The notes under the pieces are model-generated. The model searched no databases, was not told the DNA's origin, and saw only the letters and a program-made list of their open reading frames with translations. The position numbers were made by a program, and so were the translations under genes. From Sulfuritalea sp. (GTDB lineage Bacteria > Pseudomonadota > Gammaproteobacteria > Burkholderiales > Rhodocyclaceae): a DNA stretch of 56,199 nucleotides. Of the stretch, positions 42,795-51,997 are shown piece after piece. The stretch spans positions 1 through 56,199 of the forward strand of contig JAOTRV010000029.1 of NCBI GenBank assembly GCA_030247575.1, given 5' to 3'. How positions within the stretch are numbered: the stretch's first letter is position 1; each line of letters begins with the position of its first letter.

Positions 42795-43504
42795 AGCTCC
42801 GCCGCCGCGTACTTGGCCACATTCGCCCGGTCCTCGACGACCTTGCCGTCGCGGAAGGAAATGATGCGGCCGGCGAAGTCGGCGATGTCGTGTTCGTGGG
42901 TCACCAGCACGATGGTGATGCCCTCGCGGTTGAGCTGCTGCAGCAGCGCCATGATTTCGACGCTGGTGCGCGAATCCAGCGCGCCGGTCGGTTCGTCGGC
43001 CAGCACCAGCTGCGGATCATTCACCAGCGCGCGTGCGATGGCGACGCGCTGCTGCTGGCCGCCGGACAGCTGCGAGGGATGATGGTCCATGCGTTCCGCC
43101 AACCCGATCTGGCTCAGACGCCGCTCTGCCCGCGGGTAGCGCTCGGCTGCCGGCACGTTGCCATAGAGCAGCGGCAGCGCGACGTTATCCAGCGCCGTAG
43201 TGCGGGCCAGCAGGTTGAAATGCTGAAAGACGAATCCCAGCTTGCGATTGCGCACCGCCGCCAGTTCGTCGCCCGAGAGTGCGGAGACTTCCTGTCCGCC
43301 GAGCCGGTAGCTGCCCGCGCTCGGATGGTCGAGGCAGCCGAGCAGGTTCATGAAGGTGGATTTGCCGGAACCGGAAGGCCCCATCACGGCGACAAACTCG
43401 CCGGCCGCGATGTCGAGCGTGACGCCGCGCAGGGCGGGCACCACGTTGCTGCCCATGACGTAATCCTTGGTCAGTCCCTCGACCCGGATCAGCGGCTCGC
43501 TCAC
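42791..43504 (-). CDS. ABC transporter ATPase, MacB/LolD-type
   Basis: A 237-residue ATPase. Walker [11 protein letters not shown]-loop FQHFNLL, signature [13 protein letters not shown], Walker [12 protein letters not shown] and the H-loop VTHEHD all intact. It drives the neighbouring permease; the overlap ATGA (42791-42794) suggests coupled translation. Between it and the adaptor upstream are 163 bases (43505-43667) with no convincing gene. Confidence 0.94.
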   Translation of the reverse strand: MSEPLIRVEGLTKDYVMGSNVVPALRGVTLDIAAGEFVAVMGPSGSGKSTFMNLLGCLDHPSAGSYRLGGQEVSALSGDELAAVRNRKLGFVFQHFNLLARTTALDNVALPLLYGNVPAAERYPRAERRLSQIGLAERMDHHPSQLSGGQQQRVAIARALVNDPQLVLADEPTGALDSRTSVEIMALLQQLNREGITIVLVTHEHDIADFAGRIISFRDGKVVEDRANVAKYAAAEL

Positions 43505-43667
43505 GGCTGGAAGCCCTTAACGTGAAACAACTCGTTCGGAGCGACTGATGATAGCCGAGCGAAGCGAGCCGAGCAGTAGTCCCCCGTGAGGCGGGATTGG
43601 GGGGCGGGCCTTCAATTTGTCTTTCGCGTGTTTCATCTTCTGCAGGTGGAGCTTGTTGCCATGAGCG

Positions 43668-45212
43668 TTAGAACAGTCGCGGGCCGGGCGCGCCTGTCTT
43701 TGCCGCAGTCTGGCCGGCGATGACTTCCTGGCCTTCCTTGACATCGCCGGAAACGATCTCGGTCATGCTGCCGTCGGTGAGGCCGAGGCGCACCTCGATG
43801 CCCTTCGGCTTGCCATCTTCGCCGACGACCCAGACACGCCCGCTGCCGCCACCGCCGCTGCGCGCCGCTTGCGCCTCGCTGGCCAGCTCGTCGTAGCGCT
43901 TCTTCTGCTCCGGGGTGAGGATTGCCGAAATCTGCTCGCGAATCTCGGCACGATTGCGTTCCTGTGCCTTGGTCTTTTCCGCTTCGGGCAGATCGCGGGC
44001 CGCGCGGAACTTGTCGCGCATGGCGGCGAAGATGGCGTCCACTTTGCCTTGCTGATCCGCATCGAGCTTGAGTTCCGTCACCAGACGTTCGCGCAGCTGG
44101 GCAAGGCCGCCGTTGCCTCCCCCGGTGCCGCCGCCACCGGGAGTGCCGGCTGCCGCAGGAGTAGACGCCGGCGACACGGCGGCCGCCTTCTTGTCGTCCG
44201 CGGCGCCCGACGGCCGGAAGCGCAATGCCGCATTGGGCGCCTTGAGCACCTTGTCCTTCTGCGCGGTGATGATGCGCACGTTGGCCGTCATGCCCGGCAG
44301 CAAGGTGAGATCGGGATTTGCCGCGGAGATCACCACGATGTAGGTCACCACGTTCGACACGACGGTGGCGGCCTTGCGCACCTGGCGCACCTCGCCTTCG
44401 AAATGGCGGCCGGCGAAGGCATCGACAGTGAAGGTGGCTTTCTGGCCGACGCGGACGCGACCGACGTCGGCCTCGTCGATCGAGGTTTCCACCTGCATGT
44501 CGGTCAGGTTCTTGGCGATGACGAACAGCTCCGGCGCCTGCAGGCTGGCGGCCACTGTCTGTCCCGGCTCGATGCTGCGCTTGACCACGATGCCGTCCAC
44601 CGGCGCCCGGATGGTCGTGCGTTCCAGGTCGACGCGGGCCGCCGCCAACTGGGCCTCGCGCTGGCGGACCACGGCTTCGCCGTTACGTACCTGCGCTTCG
44701 GCCGAAGCCAGCGAGGCACGCGCCGCATCCAGGGTGTTCTGCGCCGTATCGCGCTCGGCCGGGGAGATGAAGTTTTTCTCCACCAGGGTCTTCTTGCGCT
44801 CGTAATCGCGTTGGGCGTTGGACAAGCTGGAACGGGCGCGGGACACTTCGGCCTGCTGCACGCCCTGACCGGCGCGGGCCGCGTCCAGGTCCGCTTCGGC
44901 CTGGCGCACGCGATGCTGATAGGTTTCCGGGTCCAGCTGTGCGATCACCTGACCGGATTTTACCGGCGAGTTGAAGTCGACCAGGATTTCCTTGATCTGG
45001 CCCGAGACCTGGGAGCCGACCTGCACCGACACCACCGGGTTCAGGGTGCCCGTGGCGGAGACGGCCGCGGTAAGCGGGCCGGACTCGACTTTCGCCAGTT
45101 TGTATTTGGGTGCGTCGCCGGCGGTAGCGAAATTGCGCCACGCCGCGTAGCCGCCGGCGGCAAGAATGATCAGGGCAAGAAGGGCGAGCCCCAGGCGGGA
45201 GGATGTTTTCAT
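43668..45212 (-). CDS. Membrane-fusion adaptor, MacA-type, with a Spy/CpxP-like insert
   Basis: A 514-residue periplasmic adaptor with an N-terminal membrane anchor (LGLALLALIILAAGGYAAW). The barrel-sandwich half GQVIAQLDPETY, a long coiled hairpin (residues about 95-190) and TTIRAPVDGIVVKRSIEPGQ are typical. Around residues 335-460 is an extra segment: an Ala/Gly-rich linker, a helical stretch ending AILTPEQKKRYDELASEAQ, which resembles the LTxxQ repeat of Spy/CpxP chaperones, and another glycine linker. After that, IEVRLGLTDGSMTEIVSG completes the normal adaptor end. The insert is not standard for MacA. It starts 46 bases after the soxB stop. Confidence 0.88.
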   Translation of the reverse strand: MKTSSRLGLALLALIILAAGGYAAWRNFATAGDAPKYKLAKVESGPLTAAVSATGTLNPVVSVQVGSQVSGQIKEILVDFNSPVKSGQVIAQLDPETYQHRVRQAEADLDAARAGQGVQQAEVSRARSSLSNAQRDYERKKTLVEKNFISPAERDTAQNTLDAARASLASAEAQVRNGEAVVRQREAQLAAARVDLERTTIRAPVDGIVVKRSIEPGQTVAASLQAPELFVIAKNLTDMQVETSIDEADVGRVRVGQKATFTVDAFAGRHFEGEVRQVRKAATVVSNVVTYIVVISAANPDLTLLPGMTANVRIITAQKDKVLKAPNAALRFRPSGAADDKKAAAVSPASTPAAAGTPGGGGTGGGNGGLAQLRERLVTELKLDADQQGKVDAIFAAMRDKFRAARDLPEAEKTKAQERNRAEIREQISAILTPEQKKRYDELASEAQAARSGGGGSGRVWVVGEDGKPKGIEVRLGLTDGSMTEIVSGDVKEGQEVIAGQTAAKTGAPGPRLF

Positions 45213-45258
45213 GGCAGCGATTCTAGACGATCCCTTCCATGAGGCATGTAAGCAGATG

Positions 45259-46977
45259 TTAGGCGATGCCGGGGTTGCCTTTCATGCCAATCAGCTTGGG
45301 CTGGTTGAGCTTGCGCGGCGTGATGGTCTTCTTGTCGCGCAGGTAACGCGCCACGATGTCCCACACCGGCTCGCCCTTGGCACCCTCGGCGACGGGCGCC
45401 CAGCCGGCGACCTTGTAGCTCTTGCCGGCATCGATCGGCTTGCCGGCGAGGCGCATGTCCTGGATGCGGCGGCCGATTTTCGCGTTCGGGTCGCAGGTGT
45501 ATTCCATGCCGCCGACGCGCACCATGTCACCGCCCTGCTGGTAGTAGGGATCGGGATTGAACAGGTTGTCGCCGACATCTTCGAGAATGGTCTTGATCTG
45601 TTCGCCACTCATCTCCGTGAGCGTGGCACTCGGGTAAGTGATCGCGGTCTGGTCCATCAGGTGCTCGAAGGTGATCGCCTGTCCGGGCAGGATCGTCGTG
45701 CCCCAGCGGAAGCCCGGCGAGAAGCCGATGTCGGCGCCCTGGACTTCCATCATGGCGTCGAGGATCAACTGGTCCCAGCTGCCGTTGAAGTTGCCCCGGC
45801 GGTACAGCAGTCCTTCCGAGACCGCCAGCTTCTCGCCCAGCTTGTCCTTGTAGGGCGCGCGCACCTTGTCGATCAGCGCGGCCATTTCGGCGTCGGCCGG
45901 CAGCAGGTTGGAAAATACCGGCAGCAGCTTGTAGCGGAAGTCCGATATCTTTCCATTCCTGACGTCGAAATCGAGCACGCCGAGGAACTTTCCGTTCGAG
46001 CCGGCGTTGGTGACCAGCGTCTGTCCGCCGCGGTTCTTGACGACTACCGGCGCAGGCACTCCGTCGTGGGTGTGGCCGCCCAGAATCGCGTCGATGCCGT
46101 TGACGCGGCTGGCCATCTTGAGGTCTACATCCATGCCGTTGTGCGAGAGCACGACGACGACCTGCGCGCCCTTGCTTCGCGCTTCGTCGACCGTCTTCTG
46201 CATGTTGTCGTCCTGAATGCCGAAGGTCCAGTCCGGCACCATCCAGCGCGGGTTGGCAATCGGCGTGTAGGGAAAGGCCTGGCCGATCACCGCCACTTTG
46301 ACGCCATTCATGTCGCGCAGGCTGAAGGGCTCGAATACCTTGTCGCCGAAATCGCTGGTCTTGATGTTCTGGGCCACGAAATCAATCTTGCCCTTGAAAT
46401 CCTTTTCGACGATTTCCAGCACGCGCTTGTCGCCCAGCGTGAATTCCCAGTGACCGGCCATGATGTCCACGCCGAGCAGCTTGCAGGCATCGACCATGTC
46501 CTGGCCCTTGGTCCACAAGGCGGTGGCCGAGCCCTGCCATGTGTCGCCGCCGTCGAGCAGCAGTGCGTTCGGACGTTCGGCGCGCAGGCGTTTGACCAGC
46601 GTGGCGAGGTGCGCGAAGCCACCGATCTTGCCGTAGGCTTTGGCCGCTTTTTCGAAATTCAGGTAGGTGAAGGCATGGGCTTCGATGCTGCCGGGTTTGA
46701 TGCCGAAGGCCTTGAGCAGATGTTCGCCGACCAAATGCGGCGCCTTGCCCATTGCGTCGCCGACACCGAGGTTCACGCTCGGCTCGCGAAAATGGATGGG
46801 CATCAACTGGGCATGGCAGTCGGTGAAATGCAGCAGATGGACATTGCCGAATTTTTTCAGATCATAAAGGCCGTCGCCCTTGCCGGCAGCCCATACGCTG
46901 GGGGCATCGAGAGCGAAGCCGGCGGCTGACGCGGCGGCCAGAATCTGCAGGAATTCGCGTCGGTTCATGGATGACAT
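45259..46977 (-). CDS. soxB: Thiosulfohydrolase SoxB
   Basis: A 572-residue protein from ATG 46977, with a Tat-like signal SMNRREFLQILAAASAAGFAL. Metallophosphoesterase-type motifs: LLHFTDCHAQ, LLDGGDTWQGS, GHWEFTLG, VLSHNGMDVD and GGHTHDG. SoxB binds two manganese ions and releases sulfate from the thiosulfonate attached to the SoxY cysteine in the periplasm. Usual length. Last gene of the sox block, 101 bases after soxX. The MacA-like gene follows in the same direction, so it may be read through. Confidence 0.96.
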   Translation of the reverse strand: MSSMNRREFLQILAAASAAGFALDAPSVWAAGKGDGLYDLKKFGNVHLLHFTDCHAQLMPIHFREPSVNLGVGDAMGKAPHLVGEHLLKAFGIKPGSIEAHAFTYLNFEKAAKAYGKIGGFAHLATLVKRLRAERPNALLLDGGDTWQGSATALWTKGQDMVDACKLLGVDIMAGHWEFTLGDKRVLEIVEKDFKGKIDFVAQNIKTSDFGDKVFEPFSLRDMNGVKVAVIGQAFPYTPIANPRWMVPDWTFGIQDDNMQKTVDEARSKGAQVVVVLSHNGMDVDLKMASRVNGIDAILGGHTHDGVPAPVVVKNRGGQTLVTNAGSNGKFLGVLDFDVRNGKISDFRYKLLPVFSNLLPADAEMAALIDKVRAPYKDKLGEKLAVSEGLLYRRGNFNGSWDQLILDAMMEVQGADIGFSPGFRWGTTILPGQAITFEHLMDQTAITYPSATLTEMSGEQIKTILEDVGDNLFNPDPYYQQGGDMVRVGGMEYTCDPNAKIGRRIQDMRLAGKPIDAGKSYKVAGWAPVAEGAKGEPVWDIVARYLRDKKTITPRKLNQPKLIGMKGNPGIA

Positions 46978-47078
46978 GGCGTGTTCCTCAGGATGAATCC
47001 CGCAAAGGGATGCGGTCCCCGCTGGCGGCGGGGACATGAAAAGCCTGGCCGGAGCCAGGCTTTTGGGAGGCGGTGCGT

Positions 47079-47744
47079 TTACTTGTTGACCGGCGACTCC
47101 GGATCGAGCAGCAATGCGACCAGATCCTTGAGCTGCGTTTCGTTCAAGGCACCGACATGGCCGAAGCGCGGCATCGCCGAGCAGGCGTTGTAGGCCTTGG
47201 AGTTGTAGATCTTGCTGTAGGTGTATTTCTGGATCTCCGGCGAGTTGCCGCGCAGCTTGCCGTAGTTGAGCAGGCTCGGCCCAATGGTGCCGAAGGAGAT
47301 TTCGGTCTTCGACAACTGGTGGCAGTTGTAGCAGTTGCCGCCTACGGGTTTCTCCGGGTTATCCGACCAGGTCATGCCGGTTCCGCTCTGGGCCAGTTTT
47401 TCACCGGCCTTCCAGTTGCCGAGGAATTTGCCGTCGGCGGGGTACTTGATGCGATCCAGTTCCTCATGTTCGAGAATCGCAGCGATATCGGGCGAGGGGT
47501 TGTTGGCGGAACGGTTGCAGACGTCCTGCAGCTTGTCGGTGGTCAGCCGGTCGATGCCGGCGATGCCCTTCGCCTGGAAGTCGCGCTTGAACGCCAGCGT
47601 GGCCTGCTTCATGGCGGCCGGTGAGGCGTGGTTCGGAAATGCCTGGCTCTGCGAGCCCTGCGAAGCGCAACCGGCAAGCATCAGGGCGGTCGCGCCGGCG
47701 GTGGAGGCAGCGATAACCGAGAGTCTGGTGATATTGGTTTTCAT
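47079..47744 (-). CDS. soxX: Cytochrome c SoxX, lipoprotein-type
   Basis: A 221-residue monoheme cytochrome from ATG 47744. The N-terminus ends LMLAGC (Cys26), a lipobox, so this SoxX is probably anchored in the membrane. Heme motif Cys138-x-x-Cys141-His142 (CYNCH) and distal Met191 in SAMPRFG. It is longer than the periplasmic SoxX of Paracoccus because of the extra N-terminal part at about 30-125. Together with SoxA it oxidatively links thiosulfate to SoxY. It starts 19 bases after the soxA stop. Confidence 0.94.
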   Translation of the reverse strand: MKTNITRLSVIAASTAGATALMLAGCASQGSQSQAFPNHASPAAMKQATLAFKRDFQAKGIAGIDRLTTDKLQDVCNRSANNPSPDIAAILEHEELDRIKYPADGKFLGNWKAGEKLAQSGTGMTWSDNPEKPVGGNCYNCHQLSKTEISFGTIGPSLLNYGKLRGNSPEIQKYTYSKIYNSKAYNACSAMPRFGHVGALNETQLKDLVALLLDPESPVNK

Positions 47745-47763
47745 CGTATATGTCCTCCGTCGT

Positions 47764-48573
47764 TCAGCGCTTGAGCGCCGGGCCTTTGTATTCGGCGCCA
47801 TTGGCCGTTTGTGCCATGTAGGTGATCAGGGCATCGACCGCTTCCGACATGTATTTCGGCTCGGGGAAACGCTGCTGACGGAAACAGTCGTTGATCCGCC
47901 ACTGCATGGTGTGCACGCGACTGGTGGAAACACGATAAGCGGGCCAGCCGATATAGGCGCGACGGGCGTCGGCGGTGGTGGTCAGGTTGGGCAGATCCTG
48001 CAGGCGGATGCGCTTGCCGCTCTCGCCATGGCAACTGGCGCAGGAGAAGTCGTAAGGGCCGGCGCGGAAGTGAAACATGGCCTCGCCGAGTTCGTAGGCT
48101 TCAACCTCTTTCGGATGGCTGGTGGGGACGTTGACCTTCATGCCCTTCGACGCGGTGACGACATAAGTCACCAGATCCTCGATTTCCGACGGTTTGTCGG
48201 CGCTGCCGAAGGGGCGCTTGCGCACGTCGGCTTCGCTGAAGCCCTGCAGCGAGGTGCGGCACCAGTTGATGCGGGTCTCGATGTCCATCACCCGGCCGGC
48301 GTCGGCAAAGTAGCGCGGCGTCTGCACGTAGGCGCCCTTGACGACGCCCGGGCCGAGGCCGAGGTCGCATTTTTCCAGCGACGCGTTTTTCGGTCCGGCC
48401 TTCATTTTCCAAAGGATTTCGCCGCGGGCTTCGTAGAGTTCGGCGGGATTGTCGTCGCCGAGCATTTCGCGGTACTTCTCGATACCGGCAATGGTCGGGT
48501 CCTTGGCCTGGGCCAGAACCGAACCCGTCCCAGCGACGGCCAGCGTTGCCACAACTGCGATGCGGTATTTCAT
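47764..48573 (-). CDS. soxA: Sulfur-oxidation cytochrome SoxA, single heme
   Basis: A 269-residue protein from ATG 48573 with a Sec signal (ending SVLAQA). One heme motif Cys178-x-x-Cys181-His182 (CASCH) and the catalytic cysteine Cys230 in NDCFRQQRF, which forms a persulfide ligand. In the N-terminal half, Cys69 and Cys105 sit where diheme SoxA carries its first heme and probably form a disulfide instead. It is therefore the monoheme type. SoxAX joins thiosulfate to the C-terminal Cys of SoxY. Confidence 0.95.
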   Translation of the reverse strand: MKYRIAVVATLAVAGTGSVLAQAKDPTIAGIEKYREMLGDDNPAELYEARGEILWKMKAGPKNASLEKCDLGLGPGVVKGAYVQTPRYFADAGRVMDIETRINWCRTSLQGFSEADVRKRPFGSADKPSEIEDLVTYVVTASKGMKVNVPTSHPKEVEAYELGEAMFHFRAGPYDFSCASCHGESGKRIRLQDLPNLTTTADARRAYIGWPAYRVSTSRVHTMQWRINDCFRQQRFPEPKYMSEAVDALITYMAQTANGAEYKGPALKR

Positions 48574-48640
48574 GGTCTCTCCTCCAGGGGTTTCTTGCCG
48601 CCGGTCTTGATCGCCGGCTACGGCAGGGCTGCAGATATGG

Positions 48641-48952
48641 TCAGGCAACTGCGGCTTCGTCGGTCCTCTTGTCGCCCTTGTTGTCGACCCAGCTGACGAC
48701 AACCTTGTCGCCGGCCTTGGCGCCTTTGACCTTGAAGCCGAAAACGGGGTTGCGCGACACCGACGTGCCGACCTGGCCTTCGACCACTTTCTTGCCGCCG
48801 ACTTCGACGGTCAGGGACTGGATGAAATGCGGGGGGATGGTCTTGCCCGCGGCATCCTTGCGCTGCCCGGTTTCCATCGCGTGGCCCATCAGGACGCGAA
48901 TTTCTGCGACATCACCCTTCAACTGGGCGCGAATCTTCATCGGATCTGCCAT
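48641..48952 (-). CDS. soxZ: Thiosulfate-carrier subunit SoxZ
   Basis: A 103-residue protein without signal peptide. The Ig-like fold sequence KIRAQLKGDVAEIRVLMGHAMETGQRKD and FIQSLTVEVGGKKVVEGQ is the conserved SoxZ text. It is exported with SoxY, whose signal carries both. The start has a GGAACA-type ribosome site. Between soxY and soxA, the usual location. Confidence 0.96.
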   Translation of the reverse strand: MADPMKIRAQLKGDVAEIRVLMGHAMETGQRKDAAGKTIPPHFIQSLTVEVGGKKVVEGQVGTSVSRNPVFGFKVKGAKAGDKVVVSWVDNKGDKRTDEAAVA

Positions 48953-48982
48953 GGTGTGTTCCTTGTTGTCTCGTGAGTTGGA

Positions 48983-49453
48983 TCAGCCGCCGCAGCCGCC
49001 GACGGTGACTTTGACTTCCTTTTGCGCCGTATAGAACTTGCCGTCGGCTTTGGCGACTGCCTTGACCATGGAGGTCTGGCCCATCTTGAGTCGTGCCGAA
49101 ACCTCGGGCAGGGCGCCATTGGCAAAATCGAAGGATGCGGAAAGGGGCGACGGGTTCTTGTCGACCAGAATCGAAATAGAGGTCGTGTTGGGGATATTGC
49201 TGATGACGTCCACCGGGACTACGGCTCCATTTTCGGCGATGTCCGGCACCTTGAGTATCAGGTCCTTGCTGTCCATCGGCGTTCCGGCGCCAATGCCCTT
49301 GAGCGCGCTGGCGGTGTCGTGGGCATCGAAAGCGGCCTTGTTCCACTCGGCTGCCAGCACTTGTGTCGGGCGCAAGGCGCCGGCGGCGATCAGGCCGGCC
49401 AGCACGCTGCCGGCGGTGGCGCTCTTCAGCACCGTTCTGCGGGTTGTATTCAT
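48983..49453 (-). CDS. soxY: Thiosulfate carrier SoxY
   Basis: A 156-residue protein from ATG 49453 (MNTTRRTVLKSATAGSVLAG), a Tat-type signal with the twin arginine. The C-terminus is VTVGGCGG; Cys154 is the residue that carries the sulfur intermediate. First gene of soxYZAXB; GAGGAGG lies about ten bases before the ATG. No soxCD follows, so the sulfane sulfur is probably left for other enzymes or sulfur globules. Confidence 0.96.
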   Translation of the reverse strand: MNTTRRTVLKSATAGSVLAGLIAAGALRPTQVLAAEWNKAAFDAHDTASALKGIGAGTPMDSKDLILKVPDIAENGAVVPVDVISNIPNTTSISILVDKNPSPLSASFDFANGALPEVSARLKMGQTSMVKAVAKADGKFYTAQKEVKVTVGGCGG

Positions 49454-49521
49454 TGAATGACTTCCTCCTCGTGTCGAACGATTACTCTTTAGGCCTAAAT
49501 ATACATTAAACAGGTGCGTGG

Positions 49522-49550
49522 ATTCTTTGCTGCTTTGCGCTGTTTGGCAA
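49522..49550 (-). promoter_or_regulatory. Candidate sox operon promoter
   Basis: On the minus strand TTGCCA, 17 bases, AAGAAT (five and four consensus matches), about 70 bases before soxY. A more AT-rich stretch TTTAATGTATATTTAGGCCT lies between the box and the ribosome site and could bind a regulator. Confidence 0.35.
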
Positions 49551-49604
49551 ATCACCGAATGTAATACGGCAATCAGACCGGCTGATGCCTGCCGGTGATT
49601 CGGA

Positions 49605-51503
49605 TCAAAGCTCGACTTGGGTGCCGAGTTCAACCACGCGATTGGTCGGCAGCTTGAAGAAGTCGGTCGCCGTGTCCGCATTGCGGAACATCCACATGAA
49701 CAGCACCTGCCGCCACAGGGTCATGGCCGGCACGCGGTTGGGGACGATGGTTTCGCGGCCGAGGAAAAACGAGGTTTCCATCATATCGACGGGCGCCATG
49801 CCGTGCTTTTCGCACAGCTGCAGCGCCAGCGGAATATTGGGGTCATCCTTGAAACCGTAATTCAGGATGAGGCGGTAGAAGCCTTCGCTGAGCTTTTCGA
49901 TCACCATGCGTTCGGTCTGGTCGACGTGTGGAATGTCCTGCATGTTGACGTTCAACAGGATGACCCGTTCATGCAGCACCTTGTTGTGCAGCATGTTGTG
50001 CAGCATCGCGCGCGGCACGCCGTCGGGGCGCTGGGTCATGAAGATGCCGGTGCCGGCGACGCGATGCGGGCCGCCATACTGAAGGCTGGAGAGGAAGGCG
50101 TCGAGCGGGATGGAATCCTGCTGAAGCTTTTCGTAAAGCAGGGCGCGTCCCTTCTTCCATGTCGCAAACAGGGTGAATATGCCGAGGCCGACCACCAGCG
50201 GGAACCAGCCGCCGTCGAGCACCTTGATCAGATTGGCGGAGAAGAAGGCGAAGTCGACCACGATGAACAGCGCCAGGAAAAGGCCCGCCTGCAGCCAGTT
50301 CCAGTTCCATAGCGCGCGCACCACGACGAAGGCGAGCAGGGTGTCAATCATCATGGTCAGGGTGACCGCGATGCCATACGCGGAGGCCAGATTCGATGAC
50401 GACTTGAAGCCGAGCACCAGGATGATCACGGCCAACAGCAGCAGCCAGTTGATGTTGGGAACGTAGATCTGGCCCTTTTCGCGCTCCGAGGTGAACTTGA
50501 CCTGGATTCGCGGGCAGTAGCCCAACTGCATGGCTTGGCTGGTAAGCGAGAACGCGCCGGAAATTACCGCCTGCGATGCGATGACCGTAGCGGCCGTCGC
50601 CAGGGCGACCATGGGATAGAGCAGTTCTTCGGGAACCAGCATGAAGAACGGATTCTTTATCGCCCCCGGGTGATCGAGCAGCAGGGCGCCTTGTCCCAGA
50701 TAGTTCAGGTAAAGGCAGGGAAAGACATATCCCAGCCACGCCCACTTGATCGGTCGCCGGCCGAAATGGCCCATGTCCGCATACAGCGCTTCGCCGCCGG
50801 TGATCGCCAGCACCACCGCACCAAGGGCGAGATAGGCGTGAGAACGGTTCTCCAGAAAGAAGTGTACCGCGTACCAGGGGTTGATCGCGGCCACGACCGC
50901 GGGGTGCTTGAGAATGTTCCAGACACCCAGCACGCCGAGCGTACCGAACCAGAACAGCATGACAGGTCCGAACAGGGCGCCGACACTGGCCGTGCCTTTC
51001 GGCTGGAAGAGGAACAGGGCGCACAGCACACCGATGGTGATGGGCACGATATAGGGCTTGAACATCGGCGTGGCGACTTCCAACCCTTCAACAGCGGACA
51101 TCACCGACATGGCGGGCGTGATCACGGCGTCGCCATAGAACAGTCCGGCGCCGAAGATGCCCAGGATGGACATCAGCGACATCAAGCCCGGTCCTGCGCC
51201 GCGGGTACGCAAGGCGAGCGAAGTCAGCGCCATGATGCCGCCTTCCCCGCGGTTGTCGGCGCGAGTGATGAACATCACGTACTTGAGCGTAACCGTAATA
51301 GTCAGCGCCCAGAAAATCAGCGAAAGGATGCCCAGCAAATTGTCGGGGCTGACCGCGACGGCGTGGGGGCCGTTGAAGACTTCTTTCATCGTGTACAGAG
51401 GGCTGGTGCCGATATCGCCGTAAACCACTCCCATGGCGGCGACCGAGATCGCGGCAAGGCGGGGTTTCGACGTGTCATCGGAAATTATGCTGCTCTGCAC
51501 CAT
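49605..51503 (-). CDS. kup: Low-affinity potassium transporter Kup
   Basis: A 632-residue membrane protein from ATG 51503. GVVYGDIGTSPLYTMKEVF, RADNRGEGGIMALTSLAL, GDAVITPAMSVMSAVEGLE, ITGGEALYADMGHFGRRPI and the end RNADTATDFFKLPTNRVVELG are Kup signatures; twelve helices are expected and a cytoplasmic C-terminal part follows. It imports potassium with protons. The frame is open to 51713 upstream but the conserved start is at 51503. The stop is 152 bases from soxY, so the promoter of sox lies between them. Confidence 0.96.
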   Translation of the reverse strand: MVQSSIISDDTSKPRLAAISVAAMGVVYGDIGTSPLYTMKEVFNGPHAVAVSPDNLLGILSLIFWALTITVTLKYVMFITRADNRGEGGIMALTSLALRTRGAGPGLMSLMSILGIFGAGLFYGDAVITPAMSVMSAVEGLEVATPMFKPYIVPITIGVLCALFLFQPKGTASVGALFGPVMLFWFGTLGVLGVWNILKHPAVVAAINPWYAVHFFLENRSHAYLALGAVVLAITGGEALYADMGHFGRRPIKWAWLGYVFPCLYLNYLGQGALLLDHPGAIKNPFFMLVPEELLYPMVALATAATVIASQAVISGAFSLTSQAMQLGYCPRIQVKFTSEREKGQIYVPNINWLLLLAVIILVLGFKSSSNLASAYGIAVTLTMMIDTLLAFVVVRALWNWNWLQAGLFLALFIVVDFAFFSANLIKVLDGGWFPLVVGLGIFTLFATWKKGRALLYEKLQQDSIPLDAFLSSLQYGGPHRVAGTGIFMTQRPDGVPRAMLHNMLHNKVLHERVILLNVNMQDIPHVDQTERMVIEKLSEGFYRLILNYGFKDDPNIPLALQLCEKHGMAPVDMMETSFFLGRETIVPNRVPAMTLWRQVLFMWMFRNADTATDFFKLPTNRVVELGTQVEL

Positions 51504-51731
51504 CGAGCGATTATAGGCGTATTGAGAACGGCACTGTCTCATGCCGGCACAGCGGAGGCACCACACTTGCGGTGTTTGCCGGAACGATCGGCGGAGCGTT
51601 GGCGGTGGCCGATGGTTGCCGTGACTGCGGCCGATGTCGGGTGCGAAGGCTCTTGGAGATTGTGGGACGGTCGAGTTTGTCGGATAATGCGCGCCTCGCG
51701 CAGCAGGCAGCACGGTGCTGCGGCATCCCGG

Positions 51732-51816
51732 GCCGGGGTGACGGAATCGGTAGACGTAGCGGTCTCAAACACCGCCGCCGCAAGGCATGGGGATTCGACT
51801 TCCCCCCCCGGCACCA
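51732..51816 (+). tRNA. tRNA-Leu (anticodon CAA)
   Basis: GCCGGGG acceptor arm at 51732-51738 pairs with CCCCGGC at 51806-51812, followed by A and an encoded CCA. D-arm GACGGAATCGGTAGAC, anticodon arm GCGGT-CTCAAAC-ACCGC with CAA in the loop, a long variable arm GCCGCAAGGC and T-arm GGGGATTCGACTTCCCC. Class II tRNA, reads UUG codons. Confidence 0.97.
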
Positions 51817-51997
51817 GAATATCTGTCAGGCAGTCCGGGTTCTGCCGACGTTCGAGGACAGCAGGCGAAACGGCGCTGTTCCGGATTACACTTCGCTCCC
51901 GTGCACGTTTTGCCCGCAGCCGCCGCGCTTGGCGTTGATGTGGCGGGTGCCGGAGTTCACCGGGTGCAGTTTCAGCTTTCACGGAGGTTTTGTGTTG

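Noticed and set aside
43505-43744. A small minus-strand frame after the MacA-type gene
   Set aside because: Low-complexity translation of a GC-rich intergenic stretch with a repeated GCCGAGC; no start signal.
49577-49596. ACCGGC...GCCGGT stem after kup as a terminator
   Set aside because: Six-pair stem with an 8-base loop and no U-run; too weak.
50535-51938. A long plus-strand frame over kup and part of the tRNA
   Set aside because: Kup motifs on the minus strand and the tRNA explain the region; the frame has no known domain.
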